A DNA stretch of 64,000 bases, from NCBI GenBank assembly GCA_019638615.1, contig JAHBTL010000011.1, positions 1 through 64,000 on the forward strand, read 5' to 3'. This document shows positions 44,191-53,900 of this stretch, one piece after another. The position numbers were made by a program, and so were the translations under genes. The notes under the pieces are model-generated. The model searched no databases, was not told the origin of the DNA, and saw only the letters and a list, made by a program, of their open reading frames with translations. The number at the start of each line of letters is the position of its first letter. Positions within the stretch are counted from its first letter, which is position 1. This DNA is from Chitinophagaceae bacterium (lineage in GTDB: Bacteria; Bacteroidota; Bacteroidia; Chitinophagales; Chitinophagaceae).

Positions 44191-45318
44191 ATGGAAAAAA
44201 AGCTTGAAATAAATAAACCCCGGCTTGAATCCCTGGATGCTTTAAGAGGCTTTGATATGTTCTGGATCATTGGAGGCGATGCAATTGTAAAAGGCATTGC
44301 TTTGATAGCCGGAACCGGTTTCTGGACTGCCGCGGCTGAACAAATGGATCATCCGGATTGGAACGGATTTCATTTCTTTGACCTGATCTTTCCGCTTTTT
44401 TTATTTATAGCCGGAGTAGCAACCCCTTATTCCATCGGTAAAGAGCTGGAAAAAGGAAAAACAAAAAGCGAATTGTTGCGCCGCATTATAAAACGTAGCC
44501 TGATCCTGGTACTGATCGGGTTGATTACTGCGAACCGCCCCGAGGGACATTTCATGCTAAAGCCATTGAGTGAGTACAGGTATGGGAGCGTGTTGGGAAG
44601 AATAGGGCTTGCTTATATGTTTGCGAATATTATCTATCTCTACACAAAAGAAAAAGCGCAGGTGGTCTGGTTTGGAGCTTTGATCATTGGTTACTGGTTA
44701 TTGTTGAAATTTACTTCCGCATCAGGATATCCTATCGGAGATTTAAGCATGGAAGGAAATTTTGCATCCTATATTGACCGGTCTGTAATGCCCGGAGAGC
44801 TGTACCTCAAAATACACGATCCTGAAGGATTGGTAAGCACCATACCATCAATAAGCACGGGACTATTAGGTATTATTACAGGAACCTACCTGAAAAAACC
44901 ACAACTGCCGGGAAATGCAAAATCATTGGGTATGTTTATTTGCGGCATTGTGTTCCTGTTGCTGGCACAGCTATGGAATCTTGACTTCCCCATTAATAAA
45001 AATTTGTGGAGCAGCAGCTTTGTATTGTATGCAGGCGGCTTCAGCCTGATTTTATTATCCATGTTTTACTATATTATAGATGTGCTTGGTTATAAGCAGT
45101 GGGCATTTTTTTTCAAGGTTATCGGCATGAACTCCATCCTCATTTATATCTCAGGCATTTTTATTAACTGGGAATACACTACCAAAGCTTTTTTCAATTG
45201 GGTGCTGCAGCTTTCCCGTGAACCATATACCGCGCTTGCGTATGCAATATGCATGATTCTGGTAAAATTCCTTTTTTTGTTTTTGCTCTATAAAAAGAAA
45301 ATATTTTTACGGGTTTAA
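44191..45318 (+). CDS. NagX/HGSNAT-like transmembrane acyltransferase (DUF5009), copy 2
   Basis: 375 residues, about ten membrane helices. It starts at an ATG with SLDALRGFDMFWIIGG, and His54 is in DHPDWNGF before DLIFPLFLFIAG. Shared landmarks with copy 1 include YWLLLKFTSA, PINKNLWSSSFVL, WAFFFKVIGMNSI and the ending KK-FLRV/FIRI. It arose by tandem duplication, judging from gene order and similarity. It probably acetylates or otherwise modifies a sugar delivered to the periplasm by module 2. Followed by a 420-bp gap with nested inverted repeats. Confidence 0.88.
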   Translation: MEKKLEINKPRLESLDALRGFDMFWIIGGDAIVKGIALIAGTGFWTAAAEQMDHPDWNGFHFFDLIFPLFLFIAGVATPYSIGKELEKGKTKSELLRRIIKRSLILVLIGLITANRPEGHFMLKPLSEYRYGSVLGRIGLAYMFANIIYLYTKEKAQVVWFGALIIGYWLLLKFTSASGYPIGDLSMEGNFASYIDRSVMPGELYLKIHDPEGLVSTIPSISTGLLGIITGTYLKKPQLPGNAKSLGMFICGIVFLLLAQLWNLDFPINKNLWSSSFVLYAGGFSLILLSMFYYIIDVLGYKQWAFFFKVIGMNSILIYISGIFINWEYTTKAFFNWVLQLSREPYTALAYAICMILVKFLFLFLLYKKKIFLRV

Positions 45319-45786
45319 TCCTCCGGCAATAAAGGGCACATTTACCTTCGGTGATAACTATTTTCATTGCGGCAAAATCAGGAATAAACACATACCGCAA
45401 TAAAGTTCAATTTTTCGCTTCAAAACAGGAATACAAATATAGATTACCCTCTTCTGCTTTTTATGGTTTGCTTGTATAAGGTAAGAAGGTGGGGTATAGT
45501 ATTGATTGCAAGTTACTGAGGTAAGAAGGTTTGGTTTTAATGATCCCCACCTTATTAGACCTTAGTAACAAGCCCGTACCAGATATATACCTGCCTTATT
45601 ACCTAATGCCGGGGTAAATAATGTAATAAGCCCGCCTGGTTGTTGCTGCATATATCTGTCCCGGATGTCATGCCAGTGATTGACTGTTATTAAGGGTCAG
45701 CCCTATTTTTTTCATTTTTCATAAATAATAAATTTATAATTTTGAAAGGATCGGTAACGTACACGATCTTTAAAGATGGTCATCTG
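45319..45786. other. Gene-free gap with nested inverted repeats
   Basis: GTTACTGAGGT (45512-45522) pairs with ACCTTAGTAAC (45559-45569). AAGGTGGGG (45486-45494) pairs with CCCCACCTT (45545-45553), and GGTAAGAAGGT occurs twice in direct orientation (45480 and 45520). A further pair, CTTATTAC (45595-45602) and GTAATAAG (45623-45630), lies just beyond, along with two AAGCCCG copies. Together these could give alternative hairpins upstream of the GH20-like gene. No gene or clear promoter was recognised. Confidence 0.55.
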
Positions 45787-47379
45787 ATGAAAATAAAACA
45801 AGCGTTCATAAGCATCCTTACCCTGTTATTGTCCTTAAACGGCAACACGTATGCTTCAGGTTGGGATCCCTATAAGATCCGTGGATTTATGATTGATGCG
45901 CCACGTGGCGTTGAAACGATCGATTATTATTTCCGGCTCATTGATTTTTTGCATAAGAAGGATTTTAATACCATCATTTTCCGGCTGACGGATGACCAGG
46001 GCTCTGCTTACCTGTTCAAATCCCATCCTGAACTGAAAATGTGCGAGGGGGCTTTTACTTCAGAGGAATTAAAAAAAATGGTACGCTATGCGGCAGACAG
46101 GGGAATAGAGCTGATCCCGGAAATTGAATCGTTTGGGCATTCCCGTTATATCACCGAAACAGCGCAGTATCAATATCTGAACGATGGACCACCGGGCGAA
46201 GATTTTAATGCCATTTCCCCGGTAAGCGAAGACGCTTATAGCCTGCTGAAAGACCTTTATATGGAAGTAGCATCAATCTTCCCCGGGCAATATGTTCACA
46301 TCGGTTGCGATGAAGTGAACTGGGGAGCCGGCGAGCTGTCAAAGAAAGCCCTTGCATCAGCATCAAAGTCAAAGATATGGGCTGGCTATGTTAATAAGCT
46401 CAATCGTTTTCTGAAAACAATTGACAAAACAACGATGATCTGGGGCGATGTTCCGATATACCATGAAGAAGATATACTTGGATTGCTGGATAAAGATATG
46501 GTGATACTGGACTGGAATTACAGGCAATCGGATAAAGCAAAAATAAAAAGTATTGCCGACAGGGTACTGGATCATGGGTTTAAATTGATCGCATGTCCCG
46601 CTGTGCACTGGTGCGAATGGAGCGCCCGGGTTGGCGCATCCCAGTTCAAAAATATCAATGCCTATGCTGAAGTATATGCTGCATTAAACAATCCCAATAG
46701 CCTGGGCATCATCCTGACAAACTGGGTTCCCACCCGTTATCTGCAAAATAGCGAATGGGATACCTATGCCATTGCTGCCGCGATCGTCAATAATAACGGG
46801 AACTACCACTATATGGATGCTATCCCGGCCTTTGTGAAAGATCACTTTGGCGCCGCTTATGATGCCAACTGGGAAACCATTTTCAAAACAGTGTATGAAG
46901 GAACCTTCCAAACGCCGGCATGCGGGAAAGTGGACAGTCTTAAATTTTCTCCCTGGTCATCGGCGGAAGATATCCGGAATGTTATCACAAAAAACAGGCG
47001 GATACAAAAAAAGCTGGATGAGGTGATCAGGCTGTTGACGGCTTACCGCGGTAATGTTACCAGTAACAGGGATGACTTTGAAGATTTCATGTTGGCGATC
47101 AGGTACATGCATTATAACTACAACCGGCAGAATGCATTACTGGACTTTGTTCGATCCCGTAAAAATGACAGGGCTTCTGTGAAGGCTTACCTGAAAAAAG
47201 TAGCCGCGGAAGACCAGGCTCAGTTATCATCTATATGTGCGGCGTGGAAACGTGGCAGGCAATATAAACCCGATGAGGCTTTGAAGAGTTGCATGTCGTC
47301 TTTTTACAAAGCAGCGGCTTACTCCGGGCATTTAAGTGAAAACCCAAAACTTTTTATGGAAATATTGAATAGTAAGTAG
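45787..47379 (+). CDS. GH20-like glycosidase (beta-N-acetylhexosaminidase superfamily)
   Basis: 530 residues from the ATG at 45787 (MKIKQAFISILTLLL), which begins a signal peptide ending NTYASG; an upstream TTG keeps the frame but adds no signal. The TIM barrel has IRGFMIDAPRG, IIFRLTDDQG, ELIPEIESFGHSRY and the GH20 signature HIGCDEV with Asp175 and Glu176, followed by MIWGDVPIYH. The usual N-terminal GH20b beta domain is missing and the protein has a C-terminal helical extension. It may act on beta-linked N-acetylhexosamine or be a divergent relative. Its position after two NagX-like genes supports an amino-sugar glycan as the module 2 target. Confidence 0.78.
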   Translation: MKIKQAFISILTLLLSLNGNTYASGWDPYKIRGFMIDAPRGVETIDYYFRLIDFLHKKDFNTIIFRLTDDQGSAYLFKSHPELKMCEGAFTSEELKKMVRYAADRGIELIPEIESFGHSRYITETAQYQYLNDGPPGEDFNAISPVSEDAYSLLKDLYMEVASIFPGQYVHIGCDEVNWGAGELSKKALASASKSKIWAGYVNKLNRFLKTIDKTTMIWGDVPIYHEEDILGLLDKDMVILDWNYRQSDKAKIKSIADRVLDHGFKLIACPAVHWCEWSARVGASQFKNINAYAEVYAALNNPNSLGIILTNWVPTRYLQNSEWDTYAIAAAIVNNNGNYHYMDAIPAFVKDHFGAAYDANWETIFKTVYEGTFQTPACGKVDSLKFSPWSSAEDIRNVITKNRRIQKKLDEVIRLLTAYRGNVTSNRDDFEDFMLAIRYMHYNYNRQNALLDFVRSRKNDRASVKAYLKKVAAEDQAQLSSICAAWKRGRQYKPDEALKSCMSSFYKAAAYSGHLSENPKLFMEILNSK

Positions 47380-47402
47380 GAGGGACGCATGTCAATTTTT
47401 CG

Positions 47403-47538
47403 CGGGGCTGACCAAAAAGGTCGTTGAACGTATTGCGAGGGAGGAACGAACAAAGCAATCTTATTGAATGATATAGGTTTAAGCATTGGGGATTGCTTCC
47501 GCCGCGGCGGATCGCAATGACCTTTTCGGCCAGCCCCG
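47403..47538. repeat. Family A inverted-repeat element, copy 3
   Basis: The ends are CGGGGCTGACCAAAAAGG and CCTTTTCGGCCAGCCCCG. The interior carries GCGAGGGAGGAACGA, AAGCAATCTTATTGAA, GATTGCTTC and a CCGCCGCGGCGG palindrome as in copy 1. It lies between the GH20-like gene and the module 3 sigma gene; the sigma reading frame runs back into it but the true start is beyond it. Confidence 0.8.
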
Positions 47539-47621
47539 GGCAGAAGCGAAAGCCTGAAATACACCATATTGAACCAAAGTATATTGATTTTTTACTAACT
47601 TGTATAAATAAACCAAACTGC

Positions 47622-48191
47622 ATGTCTGCTTGTGACCATTATTCCGAAGCGGAGCTGCTTGATGCTTTATGTGAAGGGAATGCGGCTGCTTTTGACGAAA
47701 TTTATCAGCGTCATTGGGATGGAATGTTCCGTTCGGCGTATGCCCTGCTGAAAGATCGTGACGCGGCAATGGACATTCTTCAGGAAGTTTTTATCTGGTT
47801 ATGGCAGCACCGGGATCATATACAGATCGTATCTTCCCTTAAAACTTATTTGTCCTCATCCGTATACTATAAGGCGGCCAATTACATTCGGCAGGGGAAG
47901 ATACGCCAGACTTTTTTTGAGGAGCTCAAAACAATATACATAGAACAAACCGAAGAAGACCAGATGGAGATCAAGGAGCTGAAATCCATCATCAAACAGC
48001 ACACCAGCCAGTTGCCCGAAAAATGCCGGCAGGTATATTACCTCAGCCGCAACGAGCACCTCAGTAACAAAGAGATCGCGGAAAAAATGGGTATATCGGT
48101 AAAAACCGTAGAGAACCAGATGACGATCGCGCTTCGCAGGTTACGCGCATCCCTGAAAAAAATTGTTTTGTGGCTTGTATGCTTCCTGTAA
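47622..48191 (+). CDS. ECF sigma-70 factor (module 3)
   Basis: 189 residues from the ATG at 47622 (MSACDHYSEAELL). The frame stays open 43 codons upstream into repeat DNA, which I reject. Region 2 is FDEIYQRHWDGMFRSAYALL and AAMDILQEVFIWLWQHR. Region 4 is LPEKCRQVYYLSRNEHLSNKEIA with KMGISVKTVENQMTIALRRL. Unlike modules 1 and 2, its FecR gene is not adjacent: 1.4 kb of repeats and a dead transposase lie between, so co-transcription may be lost. Confidence 0.92.
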   Translation: MSACDHYSEAELLDALCEGNAAAFDEIYQRHWDGMFRSAYALLKDRDAAMDILQEVFIWLWQHRDHIQIVSSLKTYLSSSVYYKAANYIRQGKIRQTFFEELKTIYIEQTEEDQMEIKELKSIIKQHTSQLPEKCRQVYYLSRNEHLSNKEIAEKMGISVKTVENQMTIALRRLRASLKKIVLWLVCFL

Positions 48192-48210
48192 AATCAAAAT
48201 ACTTTTAGGT

Positions 48211-48328
48211 CACTGCGATCCCGACCGAAGGTTGGGAGAAGCAGTCCCAACCTAAATTCATCGTTGAGATTGCTTTTCCTCCCATCATTGGTAATGCTTT
48301 TGAATTGATCTACGGCTCGCAATGACGA
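48211..48328. repeat. Family B element, complete copy
   Basis: It runs from CACTGCGATCCCGACCGAAG to GCTCGCAATGACG, with inner cores GGGAGAAGCAGTCCCAACCT and GAGATTGCTTTTCCTCCCAT. The reverse complement matches 14391-14473. Confidence 0.7.
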
Positions 48329-48344
48329 TACTTTTTTTTGTCCC

Positions 48345-48561
48345 TGCGAGTTACTAATTAGGCGGCGCCTCCATCATTGCGCCGTGACAAGTTGCATTTG
48401 TTTGTCACAGCTTTCTGATTTGTAAGTATCCTAAGTCGGCTAAGTTATCAGCAAACGTATCAGGGCTCTGTTGCTGAATTCACAGTAGTACTAAAGCTTC
48501 ATCAGAGCGTTGCGGGAAATTGCGGTAATCATTTCCCGGCGGCTTTTTGGTTACTTTTTTC
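48345..48561. repeat. 217-bp perfect direct repeat, copy 2
   Basis: Identical to 14049-14265 in the same orientation. It is flanked by TTTGTCCC on the left and TGCGAGGATTGCTTCTCC on the right, so the boundaries are sharp on both sides. Confidence 0.85.
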
Positions 48562-48916
48562 TGCGAGGATTGCTTCTCCCGCCATAACACTACTACAACT
48601 TAAACCTTGTTGCCGGACACTAAAAATAATGTCGCCCCCCCTGGGGCTTTGATAAAGGGAAATACCGGTTCTACCAAAATGCCGCCCTTACAGGGCTGTA
48701 TTCCAAACCTCACGCTAAAGCGGTAGCATTCATTCAATAGTGATATTTCAAAATACTTTACAAGTTTCACCCAGGTCACATTCGCGTCAAGTTAAGAAAA
48801 GGTAAAAAGCCTCAAAATACAGGACTATATGGACCAGGTCGGTACGACCGATATTATGGTAGTCGATCGTTATTAGTTTAAACAGAGCCTCGTAGAGGCG
48901 ATATTTTCCTTGTTTA

Positions 48917-49380
48917 TTAATCGTCATAAAATTCAAAAAGATATTTTTCTTCGTAGGCTATTTCAAAATCAGATAATATTTTCAGATATTCCTCTTTAAA
49001 CGTTTTTACCCTGTGATGCTCTTCCTGCTTCATAATGTATTGGATTACCTGGTTTCGCTGACTGCGTGAATGAGAAAAAGCGCTATAGCCCGATTGCCAT
49101 TGAAATCTGCCTTTTACAAACTTTTTTCATTGATCTATTTGCTGCTGTTTGCTTTAATAATGCCTACTATATCTGCAACGCATATTGTAACCTGCAACCC
49201 GAAAAATGCATGTACATGGTCTTTCCAGCCTCCTACAGCAAGAGACTTTGCATCATTGCCAGTAATAATACCAGATATATACTTGTGCAGATCGTCACAC
49301 CATCCGGTCGCAATTAAATTTTCTCTGCCCTTTACGGCAAATACGGCATGGATAGAGATTTGAGAATAAGTGTTTGACAT
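48917..49380 (-). pseudogene. IS200-like / REP-associated tyrosine transposase, decayed
   Basis: The N-terminal part (MSNTYSQISIHAVFAVKGRE) reads for 81 codons with the HUH-type metal site as DHVHAFFGL (His55, His57), then hits TAG at 49135-49137 where the family has a tryptophan or phenylalanine codon (...KANSSK-W-INEK). A little further, one A is missing from a run (49122-49127 on the plus strand), shifting the frame. In the new frame the rest of the family follows: VKGRFQWQSGYSAF, then QRNQVIQYIMKQEEHH carrying the expected catalytic tyrosine, and the end YLFEFYDD at 48917. So both halves exist but a stop and a -1 shift disable the gene. Intact relatives have about 150 residues, which matches the sum. 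Confidence 0.85.
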
Positions 49381-49589
49381 AGCATGGTGTTGATTTAATA
49401 TACTTGAATATAAGGACTGCTTGAAATTATAAATTTTTATCCGCTAATCAAAGCGCCAATACTGCTTATCATATCATTCTATAATTAAAAATTTTTTTAT
49501 CCGCTTTGGGGGTAACCCCCTTTGGGAAGTGCCTTATCTATGGAATCCCGGTGAAGTGTACCCGGCAAGGATCACCCCATTGTATTAAG
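49381..49589. other. Short gap before the module 3 FecR gene
   Basis: AT-rich, with no gene. GGGGGTAACCCCC (49507-49519) is a compact palindrome about 70 bp before the FecR ATG. No repeat family seen elsewhere in the window was recognised. Confidence 0.4.
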
Positions 49590-50732
49590 ATGGAAGAAAA
49601 AGAATTTATTCGCCTGGCGGAAAAAATAGCAGACGGTACTGCAACCGATGAAGAGGTCGTGTTGTATAAGCGGTATTGCACGTCCTTCGCTCAAAAGGAA
49701 TTTAGCTGGAATGCTGAGACGGGAGATAAAGAAGCCACAGGAAAAGAGCTCAACATGCGGATCGCTTCTGCACTAACAGGAACATCGAAGAGCCTGTTGT
49801 ACCGGCTTCGCCCTGTTATCCGCGTGGCAGCTTCAGTTATACTGGTAATAGGTGTTGGTTTTGCTGTATTTAAAGGCTACAGGGAGAGGGAAGCCGAACA
49901 GCCCGCAGCGCAACAAACAACTGTTGCGAAAGATAAAGATATTGCGCCCGGAACCGACCAGGCTGTTCTAACGCTGGCTGATGGCACTACAATGGTTTTG
50001 GATGGAGCGGAGAGCCGCCTGATCCAACAGGAGGGTACGTCTGTAAGACAACAGGAAGGGCAGTTGCAATATACAGTTGAAGATGCTTCAGCACCGGTGG
50101 GTAACAATACGCTGACCACATCCCGGGGAGGCCAGTACATGCTCACACTGCCTGATGGTACACGGGTATGGCTGAATGCAGCCTCATCGTTTACTTATCC
50201 CACCAGGTTCTCCGGCAAAGAAAGGAGGGTGGAAATAGAAGGGCAGGCATATTTTGAAGTAGCCAGGAACCCGGATCAGCCTTTTATTGTAAAGGTAAAA
50301 GACGCAACCGTAAAGGTATTGGGAACTCATTTTGATATTATGTCCTATCCTGAAGAAAAGGAAGTGCAAACCACTCTGGTTTCCGGATCGGTAAGGGTGG
50401 TCCGTGGAAAGTTAGAGAAGATCATTGCGCCCGGAGAACAGGCTTTCTGGAACGATGGAGTTGCCGGCGCATTATCTGTACGTGCTGCGGATATTCAACA
50501 GGCAACTGCCTGGAAGACCGGTTTTTTTGAGTTTGACAATGCAGATCTTGCTACCATTATGCGCCAGATCGGGAGGTGGTACAACGTGGATATCCGTTAC
50601 AACAGGCCTCCGGGCGATAAAACATTTGGCGGCCGCATCAGCAGAAATTTGCCGTTATCCCAGGTACTGGAGCTATTGGAGGCCAATGGGGCCCGGTTCA
50701 GGGTGGAGGATAAAGAGATAACCGTTTTGTAA
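49590..50732 (+). CDS. FecR-family anti-sigma factor (module 3)
   Basis: 380 residues from the ATG at 49590 (MEEKEFIRLAEK); the frame continues 28 codons upstream through the palindromic leader. Cytoplasmic helices lie at 1-74, with one membrane helix at about 76-94 (VIRVAASVILVIGVGFAVF). The FecR domain shows LADGTTMVLDG, TSRGGQYMLTLPDGTRVWLNA and KVLGTHFDIMSY, and a DUF4974-like end shows FFEFDNADLATIMRQIGRWYN. Its cognate sigma is presumably the one at 47622, now 1.4 kb away. Confidence 0.92.
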   Translation: MEEKEFIRLAEKIADGTATDEEVVLYKRYCTSFAQKEFSWNAETGDKEATGKELNMRIASALTGTSKSLLYRLRPVIRVAASVILVIGVGFAVFKGYREREAEQPAAQQTTVAKDKDIAPGTDQAVLTLADGTTMVLDGAESRLIQQEGTSVRQQEGQLQYTVEDASAPVGNNTLTTSRGGQYMLTLPDGTRVWLNAASSFTYPTRFSGKERRVEIEGQAYFEVARNPDQPFIVKVKDATVKVLGTHFDIMSYPEEKEVQTTLVSGSVRVVRGKLEKIIAPGEQAFWNDGVAGALSVRAADIQQATAWKTGFFEFDNADLATIMRQIGRWYNVDIRYNRPPGDKTFGGRISRNLPLSQVLELLEANGARFRVEDKEITVL

Positions 50733-50819
50733 AATTACCGGATCAATCAAACCAAAATATAACGTTATAAAACAGTAAAACAAAAAGTATGAAAAAATAA
50801 ACAAGAAAATTGTAAAAAA

Positions 50820-50846
50820 GCCGGAAGTGTTGGAAGCGCCTCCGGC
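50820..50846 (+). promoter_or_regulatory. FecR-SusC junction hairpin, module 3
   Basis: GCCGGAAGTGT and GCGCCTCCGGC pair over 11 positions with two G-T pairs and one mismatch, ending 68 nt before the SusC ATG at 50914. The left arm shares CCGGAAGTGTT with the module 1 hairpin, read on its coding strand. Confidence 0.7.
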
Positions 50847-50913
50847 CATACAGGGCATCCTGAAAATTAACCTGGACAGTCAATATTTAAGTATTACCCT
50901 AAAATGCAAATGT

Positions 50914-53900
50914 ATGCCATCTCCTTTTGTTTGGAACAAAATTCTACGGGTTATGAAAATAACCGTTTTTTTTCTGCTCGTTACCTGCCTGCACATCAGT
51001 GCAAAAGGACATTCCCAGGAAGTTTCCCTTTCTGTAAAGAACGTCCCGCTGAAAAAAGTTTTTAAAGAAATTTCACGGCAAACCGGCATCTCCGTTCTCT
51101 ACAGTGAGGAACTGTTGAAATATAGTTTTCCCGTGAGCATTGATGTTAAGAACGCTCCTTTCAGGCAGGTACTGGACGAATGCCTCAAAGGACAGCCCTT
51201 CGATTACAGGGTGATCAACAATACCATTTTCCTGGAAAGAAGAGTTGTGCCTCCTGCTCCTGAATTGATATTAAAGATCAGCGGCACTGTAAAGGATGCG
51301 GTAAGCGGGGACCCTCTTGTGGGCGTGAGTGTGGTGCTGAAAAATACGCCGGTAGGAACTACTACCGATCAGGGCGGCGCCTATACCCTTACGTTACCCG
51401 ATGGTAAAACGGACGGCATACTGGTTTTTTCCCTGGTTGGCTACCTGAGCCGGGAGATATCCGTTGCCGGGCAAACCAGCATTCATGTACGTTTGGAGCA
51501 AAAAGAAGCGGGCCTGGGTGAAGTGGTCATTACAGGATATGGCAGGGTAAAGAGAAATGAATTTGTAGGATCGTCTTCTGTTATCACATCGGAACAATTG
51601 CAGCAAACGCCCATGACTACTCTCGAGCAGGGATTTATGGGCAGGTTACCGGGTGTGCAGGTAGTGCAGAGCTCAGGCGCACCGGGTGCCGGTATAAGTA
51701 TGCGGATAAGAGGAATGACTTCCATTGCAGGTGGCAATGAACCTTTATATGTGATAGACGGCATCCCCGTTTTTAACGATGATGTGAGAGGGCTGAACGG
51801 AATTTCTTCTCTTAATCCCAATGATATCGCCTCCGTAGTAGTGTTGAAAGACGCTGCTTCCACAGCCATATACGGCTCCAGGGCGGCGAACGGGGTGGTT
51901 CAGATCACAACCAAAGAAGGCAGTAGATCGGGCAAAACAAATATAACATATAGCGGGTATGTCAGCGCGCAAACAGTGAGGAACAGGTTAAAGCTGATGT
52001 CGGGAAGCGAGTATATAGCTTTTGCGACAGACTACTATAATAATTCCACGAACATATCTGATAATGCCCGCGCCTCCATACTGCAGGAGCTGGCAACAGT
52101 CGGCAATGCCAATACAGACTGGCAGGACCAGGTATACAGAACGGGTATTCAGCACAGCCATAACCTCAGCTTTTCAGGCGGAAATGCCGATAATATCTAC
52201 TATGTTTCCGCAAATTACTCCAACCAGGACGGTGTAATTAAGAAAACTGATTTTGAGAGAGTGGCACTAAGGGTGAATCTAAGCAACAAGCTATCGGAAA
52301 AGTTCAGGCTTGATACCCGGATTTCCCTGTCTCAATCCAAACAAAACGGCTTTATGCCTTCTGAGGGCACTAATACGAGGAACTTCGGCAAATCAGGTGT
52401 AGGATCAACACTTATGGCAATACCTACGGTACCTGTTTATAATGCAGAGGGTAAGTTCAACAGCGTCTCTCCTTATTCTTATACAGATCCGGATGTTGAA
52501 AATCCCGTAGCTTTTTTAACGGCTACCGACCATCACGTGCTCAACAGGGTACAGGCGGTTACCGGATTAACCTACAGGATCACTGACAATATCACGAATG
52601 TATTAAGAACCGCAATAGACTATGTTGACAGGAAAAGCGACTTTTATTCACCACGGGCCCTGGTTCAACTGGGCAGCCAGGTTGCTTCACTTACTACAAG
52701 CAAGTCTACCAATGTTCTGATCGAGGATTATCTTAATTACAAGAAGACTTTTGGAAGTGTGGATGTAGATGTTATGTTAGGAGCATCAGCTCAATCGGAA
52801 ACAAGAAATACCATCTTGCTCAGGGGTACAGGCTTCCCAACCGACCAACTGAGAGATAATGCTATCCAGGCAGCAAGCGTTGCGGCAATTCCTCAAACAA
52901 ACACTTTAAAGCAATCCCTCGCATCTTTTTTTGGGAGAGTCCAGTTAAACTATGCCAAAAAATATTTGCTGTCTTTCAATGCTAGGAGGGATGGATCATC
53001 GGTATTCTCGGAAAATAATAAATACGCAAATTTTGGAGCGATCGGTGGGGCCTGGAGGATATCGGAAGAAAACTTTATGAGGAACGGAATTTTCAATAAC
53101 CTTAAAGTAAGAGCCAGCACCGGGTCTACAGGTAACCAGGCTATAGCGCCCTACCAGTCTCTTTACCTTGGGTCAACCGCGCTTACCGGCCAGGGGGCCG
53201 GAACAGGGATCAGCGTTGGGCTGGCGCCGAATATTCCCAACCCGAATCTCACATGGGAAACTACGGTTCAAACCAACCTGGGTCTGGACATGGGTATCCA
53301 AAACGATAAATACCGGTTTTCTTTTGACTATTATATAAAAAATACAAAAGATCTTCTGGCAACAGTGAACCTGCCCCAGTCGTCCGGTTTTTCAACTATT
53401 GTTGACAATGTGGGCAGTGTGAGAAACAGAGGTATTGAAGTGCTTTTGGGTGTTGATATTATCAACAACGACAACTGGCTGTTTTCCGTTGATGCCCAGG
53501 CGTCAAAGAATACCAACGTAGTGCTGCATACAAAAGATGGGAAGGATCTTATTACTCAGAGCCAGACTTCACGAACCTCTAATATAGTGAGGGAAGGGGA
53601 GTCTTTATTTTCGTTCTATTTGCCTAAATATACAGGGATGGGTGACGCCGGCGAGATTTACGAAGATGTAAATGAGGATGGCAAAATCAATGGGAGCGAT
53701 TACCAGATAGTAGGTACTTCCCTGCCGGATCTTGTATATGGTCTTACTTTAAATCTCCAATATAAACAACTGAGTTTTGTGGCTAACTGGCAGGGTGTGG
53801 CGGGTGTATATGTTAATAATGTGGGTCAGTATGAGCTCACGAACCCAAACCCCAATTTGAACCGTGTGGCTAACCTGAGGGAATATTATCCCAATCCAAG

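Larger units (their letters stand above)
48192..48916. other. Gene-free repeat cluster after the module 3 sigma gene
   Basis: In order it contains a complete family B element (48211-48328), the second 217-bp repeat (48345-48561), GATTGCTTCTCCCGCC, a CCCCCCCTGGGG stretch with CCGCCCTTACAGGG, GGTCGGTACGACCGAT (a small palindrome at about 48838) and AGCCTCGTAGAGGCG (about 48885). The last two resemble REP-like hairpins found beside IS200-like transposases in Bacteroidota. No gene was recognised. Confidence 0.6.

Noticed and set aside
47493-47621. Upstream extension of the module 3 sigma gene
   Set aside because: The frame is open but runs through the family A repeat; the conserved sigma sequence begins after the ATG at 47622.
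49066-49363. Plus-strand open frames across the transposase remnant
   Set aside because: They are antisense to a recognisable transposase sequence and have no family features.
13925-49380. CRISPR array among the repeats
   Set aside because: Repeats are scattered, differ in length and show no regular spacers; no cas genes are present.
50827-50913. GTG start extending the module 3 SusC by 29 residues
   Set aside because: The GTG lies inside the junction hairpin, and the extra residues lack any signal-like or conserved sequence.
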